Below are positions 22,755 through 35,740 of a stretch of DNA of 64,000 nucleotides, one piece after another. The translations under genes were made by a program, and so were the position numbers. Source of the stretch: Amaurobius ferox (taxonomy: Eukaryota; Arthropoda; Arachnida; Araneae; Amaurobiidae); assembly GCA_951213105.1 (NCBI GenBank), contig OX578149.1:3881606-3945605 (forward strand), read 5' to 3'. The notes under the pieces are model-generated. The model ran no database searches and was not told where the DNA came from. It saw only the letters and a program-made list of their open reading frames with translations. How positions within the stretch are numbered: position 1 is the first letter of the stretch; every line of letters begins with the position of its first letter.

Positions 22755-25201
22755 TCTGATGTGGGCAGCACATGACTTTCCTGCAGACTTTATATCCACG
22801 TTCTCTTTATTTTAATTAACTGTAATTCACTTTTAATTCAATTTTCGTTCTCATTTGATAACTGGACTTATTTTCAAAGATGGAGTAGAGAAAATACGAA
22901 AAACTAAAATATCTCGAGAACGGCTAGTCCTAGTGTAATGGGGTTGGTCTTATTCGTTTCTTCGTTAGAAATTACGTGTTAAACAAGCATTTAATGGATA
23001 TATTTGAGCATACGTAGTTTTTACTTTCCTTATATACATAATGTATAAGGAAAGTATTGTGACGGGGTCGAAAATTCGAAATCGAGTTTTCGACGGGAGA
23101 GCACGTTTCAAGCATCCCTGATCACGAATAAAACATTTTTGAAGTGTTGTCTGTGTGTGTGGGTGTGTGAAAGTATGTGTGTGTGTGTGTGTGTGTGTGT
23201 CAGTGAGTCTGGGGAGACGATAACTGACGAACGAATGGACCGATTCGAACCAAATTTGGTACAAAAATCACAATCCGTAAACACTGGAAGCCTATTGTTT
23301 TTATACATAATCGAATGTTCAGAACCCCCCTTAATTTTCGAATAAAATTTTGAAAAAATCGTCAAAAAATTAAAACTACTAATAAAGTTACACAATTAGA
23401 CATTTCTTATGTAATTTTTCATTAGAAAACGATTGACACAAATTTTAGAACGCTAACATGAACCGTTCTCGAGATATTACACATTTTTCAAAAAAATATT
23501 AAAAGTCATATAAAATGAAAAAGAAGTATTTCCTATTGAGAAACATGTTAACTTTTCATATGTAATACCATGCGATAAATTGGGTGACATCAATCTCGTG
23601 GATCTAGTTCGTTCCATTCATGAAAAAAGATACTTTGAGTAATACCTTTGTATTTGAACGCCAATGGTCCTTTATTTCCTGTAAGAACAACTTATTTCTT
23701 CGTCCATAACGCTTGGCGACGAATTTGGCGAAATGTCGCCAACTTGGCGACTTTTTGAAATGTTGCCAAATTAACGAAAATCTCGCCAAATGGATAAAAA
23801 TGACGCTAAATCAATGAAAATGACGACCAATTGTCGAAAATTCAATACCTTGGAAAGAATATTTGTATCTACTATAAGAAAAACCTATTTTTTTACTGTA
23901 AAAGTAGTAAATTTATTACATTATATAAGGAAAGTCATGTGTTGCCGACATCAGATTTTTTATTTTAGATTTTGACGATTTTTGAGGACCATTTTGCTAA
24001 AAAAGGCAGGTTATTTTTTTCTGAATCATATTAAAATCTAGTCAACACCAGGGTAACCCACAAGTGACTTATCTACCGAATTTTGTGTCCATTAGTTTTT
24101 GAGCTAGAGTGGATACAAGTTTTCGCGGACCATTTTGCAAAAAAAGGCAGGTTCTTTTATCTCGAATCGTACCCAAAACTAATCAGCACCAGACTCGCCC
24201 GCAAGTGACTAACCTACCAAATTTTATGCAATTCGGTCCATTATTTTTTTAGTTAGAGTGGATACAAAATCTGCACAGACAGACAGACCACACAGATATT
24301 ACGCTAAAAATAGTTTTTTCGTATTCTAGAGGTCTCGAAACGTGTAGATCCGCCGAAAACTCGAGTTACGATTTTCGGCATGATACCAATACTTTCCCTA
24401 TACATTACCATGTATTGCAGGGAAAGTAAAAATCTGATGTGGGCAGCACATGACTTTCCTTGCAGACTTATATCCACTTTCTCTTTATTTTAATTAAATT
24501 TATTTCACCTTTAATTCAATTTTCTTTCTCATTCGATAACCGGACTTATTTTCAAAGGTGGCGTAGAGAAAATACGAAAAACTAAAATATCTCGAGAACG
24601 GCTAGTCCTAGTGTAATGGGGTTGGTCTTATTCTTTTCTTCATTAAAAATTACGTATTAAACAAGCATTTCATGGATATATTTGAGCATACGTAGTTTTT
24701 TATTTTAGATTTTGGCAATTTTTGCGGGCCATTTTGCAAAAAAAGGCAGGTTATTTTTTTCTGAATCGTACCAAAATCTAATTAGCACCAGGGTGACCTA
24801 TACGTGACTCATCTACCGAATTTTGTGAAATTCGGTCCATTAGTTTTTCAGCTACAGCGGATACAAGCTTTTGCGGGCCATTTCGCAAAAAAGGCGGATT
24901 CTTTTATTCCGAATCGTACCCAAAACTAATCAGCACCAGACTCGCCCACAAGTGACTTACGACCAAATTTTGTGAAATTCGGTCCATTAGTTTTTTAGTT
25001 ATAGTGGATACAAAATCTGCACAGACAGACACACAGACAGACAGACACACAGACACACACACAGACGTCACGCTAAAAATGGTTTTTTCGTATTCTAGAG
25101 GTCTTGAAACGTGTAGATCAGTCGAAAACTCGAGTTGCGATTTTCGACATGATTCCAATACTTTCCCTATACATTACCATGTATTGCAGGGAAAGTAAAA
25201 A
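22755..25201 (+). repeat. 2,447-bp tandem duplication, copy 2
   Basis: Exact-looking repeat of 20308-22754 at an offset of 2,447. Differences appear only at the far right end (ACCGTGTATTAC against ACCATGTATTGC), where copy 2 grades into the next array unit. Confidence 0.9.
23023..23955 (-). mobile_element. Nested ACTTTCC-type element, duplicate copy
   Basis: Same element as 20576-21508, carried along in the 2,447-bp duplication, so it is not an independent insertion. Confidence 0.75.
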
Positions 25202-28025
25202 TGTGATGTGGGCAACATATGACTTTCCCTGCAGACTTATATTCACGTTCTCTTTATTTTAATGAAATTTTATTCACTTTTAATTCAATGTTCGATCTCA
25301 TTTCATAACTGAACTTATTTTCAAAGATGGCGTAGAGAAAATACGAAAAAACTAAAATATATCGAGAACGGCTAGTCCTAGTGTAATGGGGTTAGTCTTA
25401 TTCTTTTTTTCGTTAAAAATTACGTATTAAACGAGCATTTAATGGATATATTTGAGCATACGTAGTTCTTTATTTTTAATTCTGGCGATTTTTGAAGGCC
25501 ATTTATTAAATAAAGGCAGGTTATTTATTTCCGAATCGTACCAAAATCTAATCAGCACCAGGGTGACCAATAAGCGACTTATGTACCAAATTTTGTGAAA
25601 TTCGGTCAATTAGATTTTTAGCTAGAGTGGATACAAGCCTTTGCGGGCCATTTCGCAAAAAAAGGCGGGTTCTTTTATCCCGAATCTTACCAAAAACTAA
25701 TCAGCACCAGATTCGCCCACAAGTGACATACCTACCAAATTTTATGAATATCGGTCAATTAGTTTTTCAATTAAAGTGGATACAAAATCTGCACAGACAG
25801 ACAGACAGACAGACACACAGACACACAGACACACACACAGACGTCACGCTAAAAATAGTTTTTTCGTATTCTAGATGTCTCGAAACGTGTAGATCCGTCG
25901 AAAACTCGAGTTGCGATTTTCGACATGATTCCAATACTTTCCCTATACATTACCATGTATTGTAGGGAAAGTAAAAATCTGACGTGGGCCGCACATGACT
26001 TTCCCTGCGGACTTATATCCATGTTCTCTTTATTTTAATTAAATTTATTTCACTTTAAATTCAATTTTCGTTCTCATTCGGTAACCGGACTTATTTTCAA
26101 AGGTGGCGTAGAGAAAATACGAAAAACTATAATATCTCGAGAACGGCTAGTCCTAATGTAATGGGGTTGGTCTTATTCTTTTCTTCGCCGCAAATTACGT
26201 ATTAAACAAGCATTTAATGGATATATTTGAGCATACGTAGTTCTTTAGTTTAGATTTGGACGATTTTTGCGGGCCATTCTGCAGAAAAAGGCAGGTTATT
26301 TTTTTCTGAATCGTACCAAAATCTAATCAGCACCAGGGTGACCTATACGTGACTCATCTACCGAATTTTGTGAAATTCGGTCCATTAGTTTTTCAGCTAC
26401 AGTGGATACAAGCTTTTGCGGGCCATTTCACAAAAAAGGCGGGTTCTTTTATTCCGAATCGTACCCAAAACTAATCAGCACAGCCCCGTTTACAAGTGAC
26501 TTAACTACAAAATTTTGTGAAATTCGGTCCATTAGTTTTTTAGTTAGAGTGGATACAAAATCTGCACAGACAGACACACAGACACACACACAGACGTCAC
26601 GCTAAAAATGGTTTTTTCGTATTCTAGAGGTCTCGAAACGTGTAGATCCGTCGAAAACTCGAGTTGCGATTTTCGGCATGATCTTAATACTTTCCCTATA
26701 GATTACCATGTATTGCAGGGAAAGTAAAAATCTGATGTGGGCAGCACATGACTTTCCCTGCAGACTTATATTCACGTTCTATTTATTTAAATTAAATTAA
26801 ATTCACTTTTAATTCAATTTTCTTTCTCATTTGAAAACTGGACTTATTTTCAAAAATGGTGTAGGGAAAATACGAAAAACTAAAATATCTCGAGAACGGC
26901 TAGTTCTAGTGTAATGGGGTTGGTCTTATTCTTTTCTTCGCTAAATATTACGTATTAAACAAACATTTAATGGCTATATTTGAGCATACGTAGTTCTTAA
27001 GTTTAGATTTTAATGATTTTTGCGGGCCATTTTGCAAAGAAAGGCAGGTTATTCCTTGTCGAATTATACCAAAATCTAATCAGCACCAGGATGGCCTTCC
27101 AGCGACTTATCTACCAAATTTTGTGAAATTCGGCCCATTAGTTTTTCAGTTAGAGTGGGTACAAGCTTCTGCGTGCCATTTCGCAAAAAAAGACGGGTTC
27201 TTTTATTCCGAATCGTACCCAAAACTAATCAGCACCAGCCCCGTTCACATATCGGCACATATCTTTAGAAGAAGAAAAAATCTGATGTGAGCAGCACATG
27301 ACTTTCCCTGCAGACTTATATTAACGTTCTCTTTATTTTAATTAAATTTATTTCACTTTTAATTCAATTTTCGTTCTCATTCGATAACCGGACTTATTTC
27401 CAAAGGTGGCGTAGGGAAAGTACGAAAAACTAAAATATCTCGAGAACGGCTAGTCCTAGTGTAATGGTGTTGGTCTTATTCTTTTCGTCGTTAAAAATTA
27501 CGTATTAAATCAGCATTTAATGGATATATTTGAGTATACCCAGTTTTTTATTTTAGAATTTGGCAATTTTTGCGGGCCATTTTGCAAAAAAAGGCAGGTT
27601 ATTTTTTTCTGAATCGTACCAAAATCTAATCAGCACCAGGGTGACCTATACGTGACTCATCTACCGAATTTTGTGAAATTCGGTCTATTAGTTTTTCAGC
27701 TACAGTGGATACAAGCTTTTGCGGGCCATTTCCCAAAAAAGGCGGGTTCTTTTATTCCGAATCGTACCCAAAACTAATCAGCACAGCCCCGTTTACAAGT
27801 GACTTACCTACAAAATTTTGTGAAATTCGGTCCATTAGTTTTTTAGTTAGAGTGGATACAAAATCTGCACAGACAGACACACAGACAGACGTCACGCTAA
27901 AAATGGCTTTTTCGTATTCTAGAGGTCTCGAAACGTGTAGATCCGTCGAAAACTCCAGTTGTGTTTTTCGGCATGATTCCAATACTTTCCCTATGCATTA
28001 CCATGTATTGCAGGGAAAGTAAAAA

Positions 28026-28690
28026 TGGGTCGGATAACCTATTTTTCGTATCACCCATTTTCGAATGGGTGACGTTTGACTGCGGTTGTTGTTCATACGG
28101 AACCTTTTATGAAAGGCCTCAGAATACTGATGACACGAAAAGGCCTATAGCTCCTGAATTTTGCACCAGCACTGCAAAGGTTTTAGGTCGTTCCTGAACT
28201 CAGCCTGTTCAGCTGTCGTTGTCATAGATACGATAAGGGCACGAAAATCATTTTAGTTCCCCCCCCCCCCCCCCCTCTACGCCAGCCCGTATCCCGATTC
28301 AGCAGATTCGTGTCCACCCATTCCACCTATCGGCAATCTGTTCCCCTGTGCATCCTCAGCCTGTGGCGTATGCCGCGCTGTTCAACCGTAAATTTCATCG
28401 TCCGTTAAATCCATCCGTCGTGACAAGTTGACTGCATCTCGCCCCACATGATTTCATTAATAGGCGATCCAAATCAGATTCCAAGCGCGGTTTGTCAAAG
28501 GGTGACTCAGCGGCGCACTTCGTTCAAAATTATGAGTCACGAAGCGCCCGAATGGAAACAGATTGTTTTTTAGAGGGGAGTGTGCGTGCTTTCCTATTAT
28601 TGGCCACAGTGACTATAGAATGTAAAGGGCATATGTGAGCCCATCCATTCCAAAATCAGTACTGACTAACGAACGGTATAGACCAGAAGG
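28026..28690. other. Unassigned sequence with a long C-run
   Basis: Contains a run of about 17 C at 28259-28275 and otherwise moderately GC-rich sequence. An open frame at 27961-28197 is a chance extension of the array. A string CTGATGACACGAAA at 28127 looks like a hammerhead core but lacks stems. No gene. Confidence 0.3.
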
Positions 28691-29341
28691 TATAGCCAGA
28701 CAGGGGCTAGAGGGCATAAGCCCCCCCCCCCAAGAGGTATACTCACCCACCTTGATAAAAATATTAAATATTCAGTAGTAATATGAAATGTCATCCAACA
28801 TGTCATCCAAATTTCGCATAAAAATTTCTTTATGATATATTTTTTATAAATGACTCTTTTTTAAAAATATTTAACTGAGCCGAATGTGTGGTTATACGGA
28901 TGATTCATTTATTTACATATATAATTTTAAAATGTTTAAAAATTAAGACAGTAGTATTTAGATACCTTTGTATGACTGCGGGGTTCACTGTCAAAATCCA
29001 CTGATAAGTAGTAAGAGTTAATATGAAGCGTTACCTTGTATTAACTTTCAGAAATGTTCTGCGATTCATTAACAGCTTTGCTACTAGTTAATGCTTATAT
29101 TAACATAATTGTAATTATTATATATTAGTATTGATATAGTAGCTATATGGATTTTACTAATCAACTTTTAGCTTACAAATCTAAATATGCAATCATTTGT
29201 TAATGATTTATATGGGCTAAAATATATAATGGTAACTATTATGGTTCATAAATACTATTGATTAACTGTGTCTGCTCTTGATTAAGATAGTTGATCCCCC
29301 TTGAATGTCACTCTTCAATTTCTTCTCTAGCTACGGCCCCG
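28691..29341 (+). mobile_element. hAT-like non-autonomous element, copy 1
   Basis: Aligns along its length with 51888-52590: AGACAGGGGCTAGAG, AAGCCCCCC.., GGTATACTCACCC, TGTCATCCAAATTT, GAATGTGTGGTTATACGG. It ends TAGCTACGGCCCC. The start has lost the CAGGGCC bases seen in the other copy. Confidence 0.6.
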
Positions 29342-29890
29342 AGTAGAGCGAACTGTCATGAAGGGCAACAATGATTGCAGTAAAACGTTACACATCCGAA
29401 ACTGGGTAGTCCGAAAAAAAAATCGATTATCCGACCCTTTAGGTTGTTTTTACAAATACAAAAAATAAATCAATAAATAAAATAAAATAAATTTACGGAT
29501 TCATTCTTTATATTTTGGGTTCTGGCATAGAATTTGGCCCTCCCTCTCTCCTCGCGTCAACGCTATTCTGGAAACCTTTGTGTGGGATATAACGTAAACT
29601 GTCTCAACTCGACTTTCTTGTACCAGCAGCCAATTTTTTAGTAACTTGTATTTTGCAAGCAATTTTTAAAAAAAATGTGTATCGTAGCCTACATGGTCCC
29701 AATGATAGCCTTCATTTCAAAGGTCTTTCGATGCTATTTTCCACTACAATGATTGAAACTGTTAAGTTTTGTGATCATTGAGCTATGAATAGCCTCTTTA
29801 ATGCATAATGATGCCCAATTTTATCTTTTACAATGTCAAAAAAATATAAAATTTATAAAATTAAAATTCAACAAATATAAAAAAAAAAAA
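29342..29890. other. Repeat-poor interval with R4 fragment
   Basis: AT-rich A/AAT runs near 29460-29490. An R4 piece at about 29740-29840 (CAATGATTGAAACT..GTGATCATTGAG..AATAATG-like). No gene. Confidence 0.4.
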
Positions 29891-30683
29891 TCTGATGTGG
29901 GCAGCACATGACTTTCCCTGCAGACTTAAATCCACGTTCTCTTTATTTTAATTAAATTTAATTCACTTTTAATTCCACATTCGTTCACGTTTGGTAACTG
30001 GACTTATTTTCAAAGGTGGCGTAGAGAAACTACGGAAAAACTAAAATATCTCGAGAACGGCTAGTCCTAGTGCAATGGGGTTGATCTTATTCTTTTCTTC
30101 ATTAAAAAGGACGTATAAAACAAGCATTTAATGGATATATTTAAGCATACGTAGTTTTAACTTTAGATTTTGACGATTTTTGCGGTCATTTCGCAAAAAA
30201 AAAAAACAGGTAATTTTTTTCCGAAGCGTACCAAAATCTAATCAGCACCAGAGTAGCCCACAAACGACTTATCTACCGAATTTTGCGAAATTCGGTCCAT
30301 TAGTTTTTCAGCTAGGACAGGTTTTTGACAGCTCATACAGGCTTTTGCGGGCCATTTCTAAAAAAAAAGGCGGTTTCTTTTATCCCGAATCGTACCCAAA
30401 ACTAATCAGCACCAGATTCGCCCACAAGTGATTTACCTACCAAATTTTATGAAATTCGTTCCATTAGTTTTTAATTAGAGTAGATACAAAATCTGCACAG
30501 ACAGACACACAGACAGACGGACACACAGATACACAGACACACACACACAGATGTTACGCTAAAAATGGTTTTTTCGTATTCTAGGTCTTGAAACGTGTAG
30601 ATCCATCGAAAACTCGAGTTGCGATTTTCGTCCTGATTCCAATACTTCCCCTGTACATTACTACGTATTTCAGGAAAAGTAAT
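29891..30683 (+). mobile_element. Isolated ACTTTCC-type unit
   Basis: Begins TCTGATGTGGGCAGCACATG after an A-run and has the same internal order as the main array, ending with a degenerate CAGGAAAAGT. It is about 1.9 kb beyond the last array unit. An R4 tail fragment follows at 30765-30887 (ending ACTTTCTCTATAGTATAAGAAAGT). Confidence 0.75.
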
Positions 30684-31215
30684 AAATAACAAAGCCAGAT
30701 AAAATATTTGGTGAATATTCACCCATATGTGGGGTAGCCATTGTGTACACAAGAAATCAACTACAGACAACAGATAGATAATAGTCAAAACGTGTTCAAG
30801 AGATCCTAAAACATATATTGTCATTAAAATTTCGAATTCGAGAATTTTCGCGAAAACAATACTTTCTCTATAGTATAAGAAAGTAAATATTCCCGGATCC
30901 GAAGCTACCTTTTCCTAATCAATAATTTGGCCTCATTTTTCTATCTAACACCTAAAAGTCCGGAGTTATAGCTCAGGCAGGAAGAAGAAACACAGATTAC
31001 GAAAATGGATTTTAGGTCGAAGTCCATTAATAAGCTCTCCCGGAGCCACAAAAGACTGAAACTCGAAAAGACGAAAACAAATATAAAATGCAACAAATTT
31101 ACATTAAAACCCCCAAATCAGAGGCATGATCTCATTATGCTCAACTCCAATTCGATAAAAAGAATATAGCAAAAGCGTTGTTGACAGAGTCCACTTTGAC
31201 GGTAAGCGCCATTTC

Positions 31216-31287
31216 ATCCCAATAGCTCAACGGTAAAACGTCGGCGGGCCAGAAAGGAGATCCGGGGTTCGATTCCCAGTTCGGCTC
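31216..31287 (+). other. tRNA-like SINE head (A and B boxes), degenerate
   Basis: TAGCTCAACGGTAAAACG (A box) and GGGGTTCGATTCCC (B box) at tRNA spacing; acceptor halves ATCCCAA/TCGGCTC pair poorly. Not a functional tRNA. Confidence 0.7.
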
Positions 31288-31569
31288 TTTAAAATGGCGC
31301 CTGAACACATCAGCCCTGCAGGTTAGCACAAAGATGTCGGAGGTCTGAAAGGAACCCTAGTACGACTAGCACGGATTCAGTGGACTCTGGAAAATGGAGA
31401 GGATAACGACTACGCAGAATACTGACCTGGGTGGAAATAGTAGTATCAGGAGGTTCACCTGAAGTAAAAATAGCAGGAGGTGGTCAGTCAGATGGTCAGT
31501 GGCCCGCCAATATGACATTAGAGGGTGGAGAATGCAGAGTCCGCTTCAACGATAAGAGCTCGCCATTTC

Positions 31570-31639
31570 GTCCCAGTAGCTCAACGGTAGAGCGTCGGAT
31601 GGCCAGAAAGGAGACCCAGGGTTCGTTTCTCGTTGGGGC
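31570..31639 (+). other. tRNA-like SINE head
   Basis: GTCCCAGTAGCTCAACGGTA plus GAGCG (intact A box and D-arm) and AGGGTTCGTTTC (B box with one change); acceptor GTCCC pairs with GGGGC. The anticodon arm is poor, so a pseudo-tRNA is more likely than a gene. Confidence 0.7.
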
Positions 31640-31745
31640 ATCAAGGCTCGTTATAATGACACCTGAACCCATCCACTCTGTAGGTTAGTGCAAAGATGTC
31701 TCGGAGGTCTGAAAGTGACCCTAGCACGACTAGAACGGATTCAGG

Positions 31746-33470
31746 TCAACCCGGTCAATGCAGAAGTGATATTTTCTTTTTTTTTTTATGTTAGAAATAT
31801 TTATTTTCAGACGACGGTATTACGAAACGGAATCGGGGGAAAAATCAACTGGAATTACGATCCTTAAAAAAAAAAGTTTAAATATTCTGAAAAGAAAAAT
31901 GACTTCATAAATATCAAAATAAGCAGTTGATATTCGTTAGTAGCAGCATAGACAGAAATGTCCCGTCCTTTGCCGTGGTGGCTCATTTACCTTAACGAAG
32001 AAGGCTCATTTTTGCCTTTGAAACAGATTGATACATTTAATTAAATGTTTATACTAATACTTAAGAAGTCATTTCCTTTTCAAATTGTGATCGAGTTAAT
32101 ACGAGTAAGAATTTGAATATTAATTTAAAAAAAAGATTGAATTGAACTTAAACTATCGGTTTTATAAAACTAATTTTAGTGATGAATTCTGCAACTTAGC
32201 TGAGGCTGACAGTTTTTATAAAGATATGGATTTTCCGAAAAATTTTGAAACGGAAAATTTTTCCAGAAAATGTTTTCGCAAAATTTCAAACGACTTTCAT
32301 TTCAGCTGAAATAATAGGTTCAGTGACTTTCTAAAGTACTATTTCTTATATTACAGCTACAGTCGAACCTACATTATATAACAAGGTAAAAAGGAAGTTT
32401 AAATGCAGAAATATATTAAAAAAAGTTATGCGTGAAAATTTCTTCTACCTGTATACTGCAGTTAGCAGCTACAATTTAATAATTTACGTGCGCTTTCGAA
32501 AAGTTATAAAATTTTCTTATTTTATCTATAATAAAAAATTATTTTTCCAAAACTACAAATTTAAAACATTGCACGTGAAAACTAAACATGAAAAATAATT
32601 TAGAATTGTTACATCTAATCAGAATCATAAATAATTGAGTGTTTATCATAGGTATAAAAAGTAAATTATTAAATATAATATTATATAAGAAAAAATAAAA
32701 ATTGATTAGAATTGAAAAATATATATTTTCAATTATTATATTGCATTTTTAAAAATTCCTACCGATCATTTAAAAAGTGAAACTTATCCACCCCTTTCTT
32801 AAAAAAATAATAAAAATAAAAAATAAATGACTCAGTTTATTTTATGTATAAAATATAAATATATGAAAGTAAAAAAATGTAAAAAAAAAATACTTATAAT
32901 TTAACACTTTTTTAAAAACTAAATTATTTTATATAATATTAAAAATTGTTTAAAGATGCCTGAATGAGTGAGTATTATGAAAAAGAAGAGACCATTTGCA
33001 GGATGAGCTAAGCACATATTTAATGCTATTAAAGTATTTACCTTCAGCAGAAGAACTTGCGAAAGCTTTCCATATTTTAATATTTTTATAATTTTAATAC
33101 CAAAAGAATAGGTTTCTCAAAACTTTTTACTGAGAATGAGTCAATTGTACCTTCCATCTCTGACGCATTCTCTTTCTTTAAAATAAAGCATTTTTTTCAA
33201 ACCGTTCGTTTCCCCCTCGTTCCTTTTCGAAATTCGAAAACTCATTGATCAAAGACTCCGTGTAACGCTTTGCTTTTCAGAAAAATAGGTTGGAAAGTGA
33301 ATAGGTGTGAAGTGACCCATTTTATTTTCAAATAATTAAAAAAAGATTTCATTTTTAAAAGATTCATACAATAAATTAATTTCTCGAAGTTTTTCATTTA
33401 TTTGCCAACTTACGTTTACCGCAAACAGAAATGTCGCTCGTTATACGGGAAAGACAAAGGCTCATATGTG
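31746..33470. other. AT-rich interval, no feature
   Basis: Strongly AT-rich with homopolymer runs. No repeat partner, no credible open frame. Confidence 0.3.
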
Positions 33471-33471
33471 T

Positions 33472-33499
33472 CTAAACACTATAACACTATAGTGTTTAG
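33472..33499. repeat. Perfect 12-bp hairpin
   Basis: CTAAACACTATA, loop ACAC, TATAGTGTTTAG. It stands in otherwise unremarkable sequence. Confidence 0.6.
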
Positions 33500-34756
33500 A
33501 AGTTGCAATTTTAAGTCTTATAAAATTTGACTGCGGAGTTTGTTCAATTTTTAAATCTCTGACCACGGTCGTTTCTCAAATGTCGTCTCTCGACATTTTA
33601 TTCTGTAAAACATGTTTTACTGCAAGCGTACTCTGTGAGCAGAGAAAGTATATACTGGAAGAAGTGGGGGATTCCGCAAACGCTGTAATACGAATTAGGC
33701 ACAGTGTTTCTAAAAGTTCGCCCTATGGACTGAGAGAATCTTCTGAGTGAACAGTAAGCCAAAGGTAAGTAAGCCGTGAAGGAAAGTAAGTCCAAAAAAG
33801 TTCAATAAAAAATGTCACTTCTGAAATAGTGTATGCTAGATCTAGCTATGAGAATGTGTTTTATATTGAAAAGATACACTTTCCATGATGTGTTGGGGCT
33901 GTTTAATACTAGTTTGAGCTCTATGAGTTGAGAATAAAATGGTTTATTATTTCGTAAATTATTGAACACAATCGGAGATCACTCCCGTTCGATGCAGCCG
34001 AAAAGGTTTTGCGTGAATAACGTTTTGTCAAATAAAACTCCACTTTTGCATATCGAAAAACAGAAAATGAACACGATCCAAAATATGATTCTATACACTT
34101 ACAGTTCTTTCAAAGAGCTAACCATTCTTTAACCTCTGGGCTATCCCACCCTACAAACGATATCATATGGAACTTTTTTTATAATTTAACATGTGTAAGG
34201 GGTTCACCTCTGGGTCTTTTTCTTGACCACTCGGGAGCCATGGTGAGTCTATTGACCGAAAGTAGGATATGAGAAAGGAACTCGCTTTTCCACATTGACA
34301 GTGCTCCCTTCTCCCCCTATCTCACCGGAGAACGAATCTCGAGTTACAGCCGTGAGGTCTTGGAGGTGACGGGCAATTAATCGGCCGGGCAGATTGCGGG
34401 CCGCACGCGTGCCCGATTCTGAGAGAGCGTGCCATATGCCGATGTGCGGACCATCCGAGGAGACCATGAGTGGGGGTGTTTGGGGGAGACGCACTTCCTT
34501 CGGATTCGGAACATTTACACCCAGAGTGACGAACAAGAAACAAGAGGATGCCACATGGAGTCTTTCCCTCATTCAACATTTCACGGATCGAACCTCTTAT
34601 GGGACTCGGTCCAGGATAGCATTTGTTTGCATCGAAAGCAAAAATGCGAACACCCGCCGTTTTTGAAAAAGATAAATTGGGTAACCGAACGCCTATTAAA
34701 ATGTGTGCAAGACGGATTCGTTGCTGTTCGATGAGACGGGAAAGACAGTCCATAAT
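33500..34756. other. No identifiable gene; GC-richer patch
   Basis: 34240-34740 is richer in GC and has overlapping open frames on both strands (for example minus 34768-34322, 148 codons). None has a recognisable domain, splice context or partner. CAGTGTTTCT with GTTCGCCCTATGGA lies near 33700. Confidence 0.3.
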
Positions 34757-35740
34757 AAGAAAGATCAATCATGCATAAAACATTGATTATGAAACACTTT
34801 CCAACTGGAATACAAACACCTCTGAAATGCGATACATTCAGCGCTGACATATTTTAAAGGATCACTTACTACAATCATTTCTTAGATTTTAAAACTTGAA
34901 ACTTCATAAAAAAACTGAACTGGATTCAACTGACGACATCGAACTATAAATTGCCTGGCTCTCTATGTAAAAGCAGTGAATATTTCATTCATACACTTTT
35001 ATTCCAGACTCCAGAGTTCAATCATTTTGCATGAAACAAAATTCAGCCATTCTTATACAACTCATCTTACAATCGCTTGTTTACATTCTGCATTCATTAA
35101 AATGAGGCTTCGTTGTGGAAATAACCAATGTTGGATGATCATTTAAAATCAAAAATAGTGTCATTGCGTAGACGCAGAATAAAGATGCACAGAAAATACG
35201 CAAAAATAAAACAGTTTTAGTACGGATGCAACACTCAATATGAATTTCAAAAAACTTTAAAAATCACGATTTTGACACTGAAAAGAAAAAGGTGGATGCC
35301 CTATTTTATTTTGAAGTGGGTCACGGGATCTCTTCCTATTATACGGGTGTCATTATTATTTTTATTTAAAAAACGACCAATTCTATTTTACTAAAAATAT
35401 ATATATATATATTTTATGGGATCATTTGAATAGTTCTTAAAATTTTTAAGGCAATTTTCGAATTTTAACGTCGCTTAAAAAATGCTTGAAAAATGAGGTC
35501 CCATAGGATTCAATATATTTCATTTTTTCAACCCGGGTTCAATCTGAAACGAATTGAGTGATATTATTCATTTATATTCCCGTAGGTCTCACAAACCCAA
35601 TATCCTCTCTAATAACAGCAACACACTAAAATTTCATTTTGATAAAGTCATTTTTACAGCAGTGATCGTGCGAACATTCAGACAGACAGACAAGCAGAAT
35701 GAACAAAGTCATTAACACTTTTCAGCGATGTCGTAAAGTG
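34757..35740 (-). mobile_element. AACACTTT-family MITE
   Basis: Reverse orientation. It starts (at 35740) AACACTTTACGACATCGCTG, includes GTCTGTCTGTCTGAATG, GTGAGACCTACGGGAATAT and AACCCGGGTTGAAAAAATG, then ends GTTGGAAAGTGTTTCATAATC and the CATGATTGATCTTTCTT tail at 34757. About 984 bp. Confidence 0.8.

Larger units (their letters stand above)
18429..28025 (+). repeat. Head-to-tail array of ACTTTCC-type units (about 550-1,680 bp each)
   Basis: Ten units start at about 18429, 19201, 20308, 21986, 22755, 24433, 25202, 25978, 26731 and 27281, and most are 745-780 bp. Each begins TCTGATGTGGGCAGCACATG then ACTTTCC, and contains one or more copies of a 150-bp block (GGCCATTTCGCAAAAA..GGCAGGTT.., ATTCGGTCCATTAGTTTTT, GAGTGGATACA). 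It then has a variable (ACAGACAC)n tract, AAACGTGTAGATCCGTCGAA and a closing palindrome ACTTTCCCTATA..GGGAAAGT. Unit 19201 is longer, 26731 is truncated, and 20308/22755 carry nested inserts. Open frames in this array come from the CA-repeat and are not genes. Confidence 0.85.
31183..31745 (+). mobile_element. tRNA-headed SINE-like unit, tandem pair
   Basis: Two tRNA-like heads 354 bases apart (31216 and 31570), each followed by GGTTAG(C/T).CAAAGATGTC, GGAGGTCTGAAAG, ACCCTAG(T)ACGACTAG, ACGGATTCAG. The body between them holds GGAGAGGATAACGAC and AGGAGGTGGTCAGTCAGATG. The same parts occur in reverse at 48700-49045 and 54715-55180. Confidence 0.75.

Noticed and set aside
18835..28022. Many open frames with Thr-His or Cys-Val repeats
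   Set aside because: They are translations of (CA)n/(TG)n tracts inside array units and are repeated wherever the unit is repeated.
28127..28146. Hammerhead ribozyme core (CTGATGA..GAAA with AGGCCT on both sides)
   Set aside because: Stem II is only three bases with no hairpin and there is no stem I; a bulge is needed for stem III. Chance match.
31216..31287. Functional tRNA gene
   Set aside because: The promoter boxes are present but acceptor and anticodon stems pair poorly, and the same sequence recurs as a dispersed unit, so it is a SINE head.
34249..34768. Overlapping open frames in a GC-rich patch
   Set aside because: Frames are open on both strands simply because of composition; no recognisable domain, splice sites or homologous copy.
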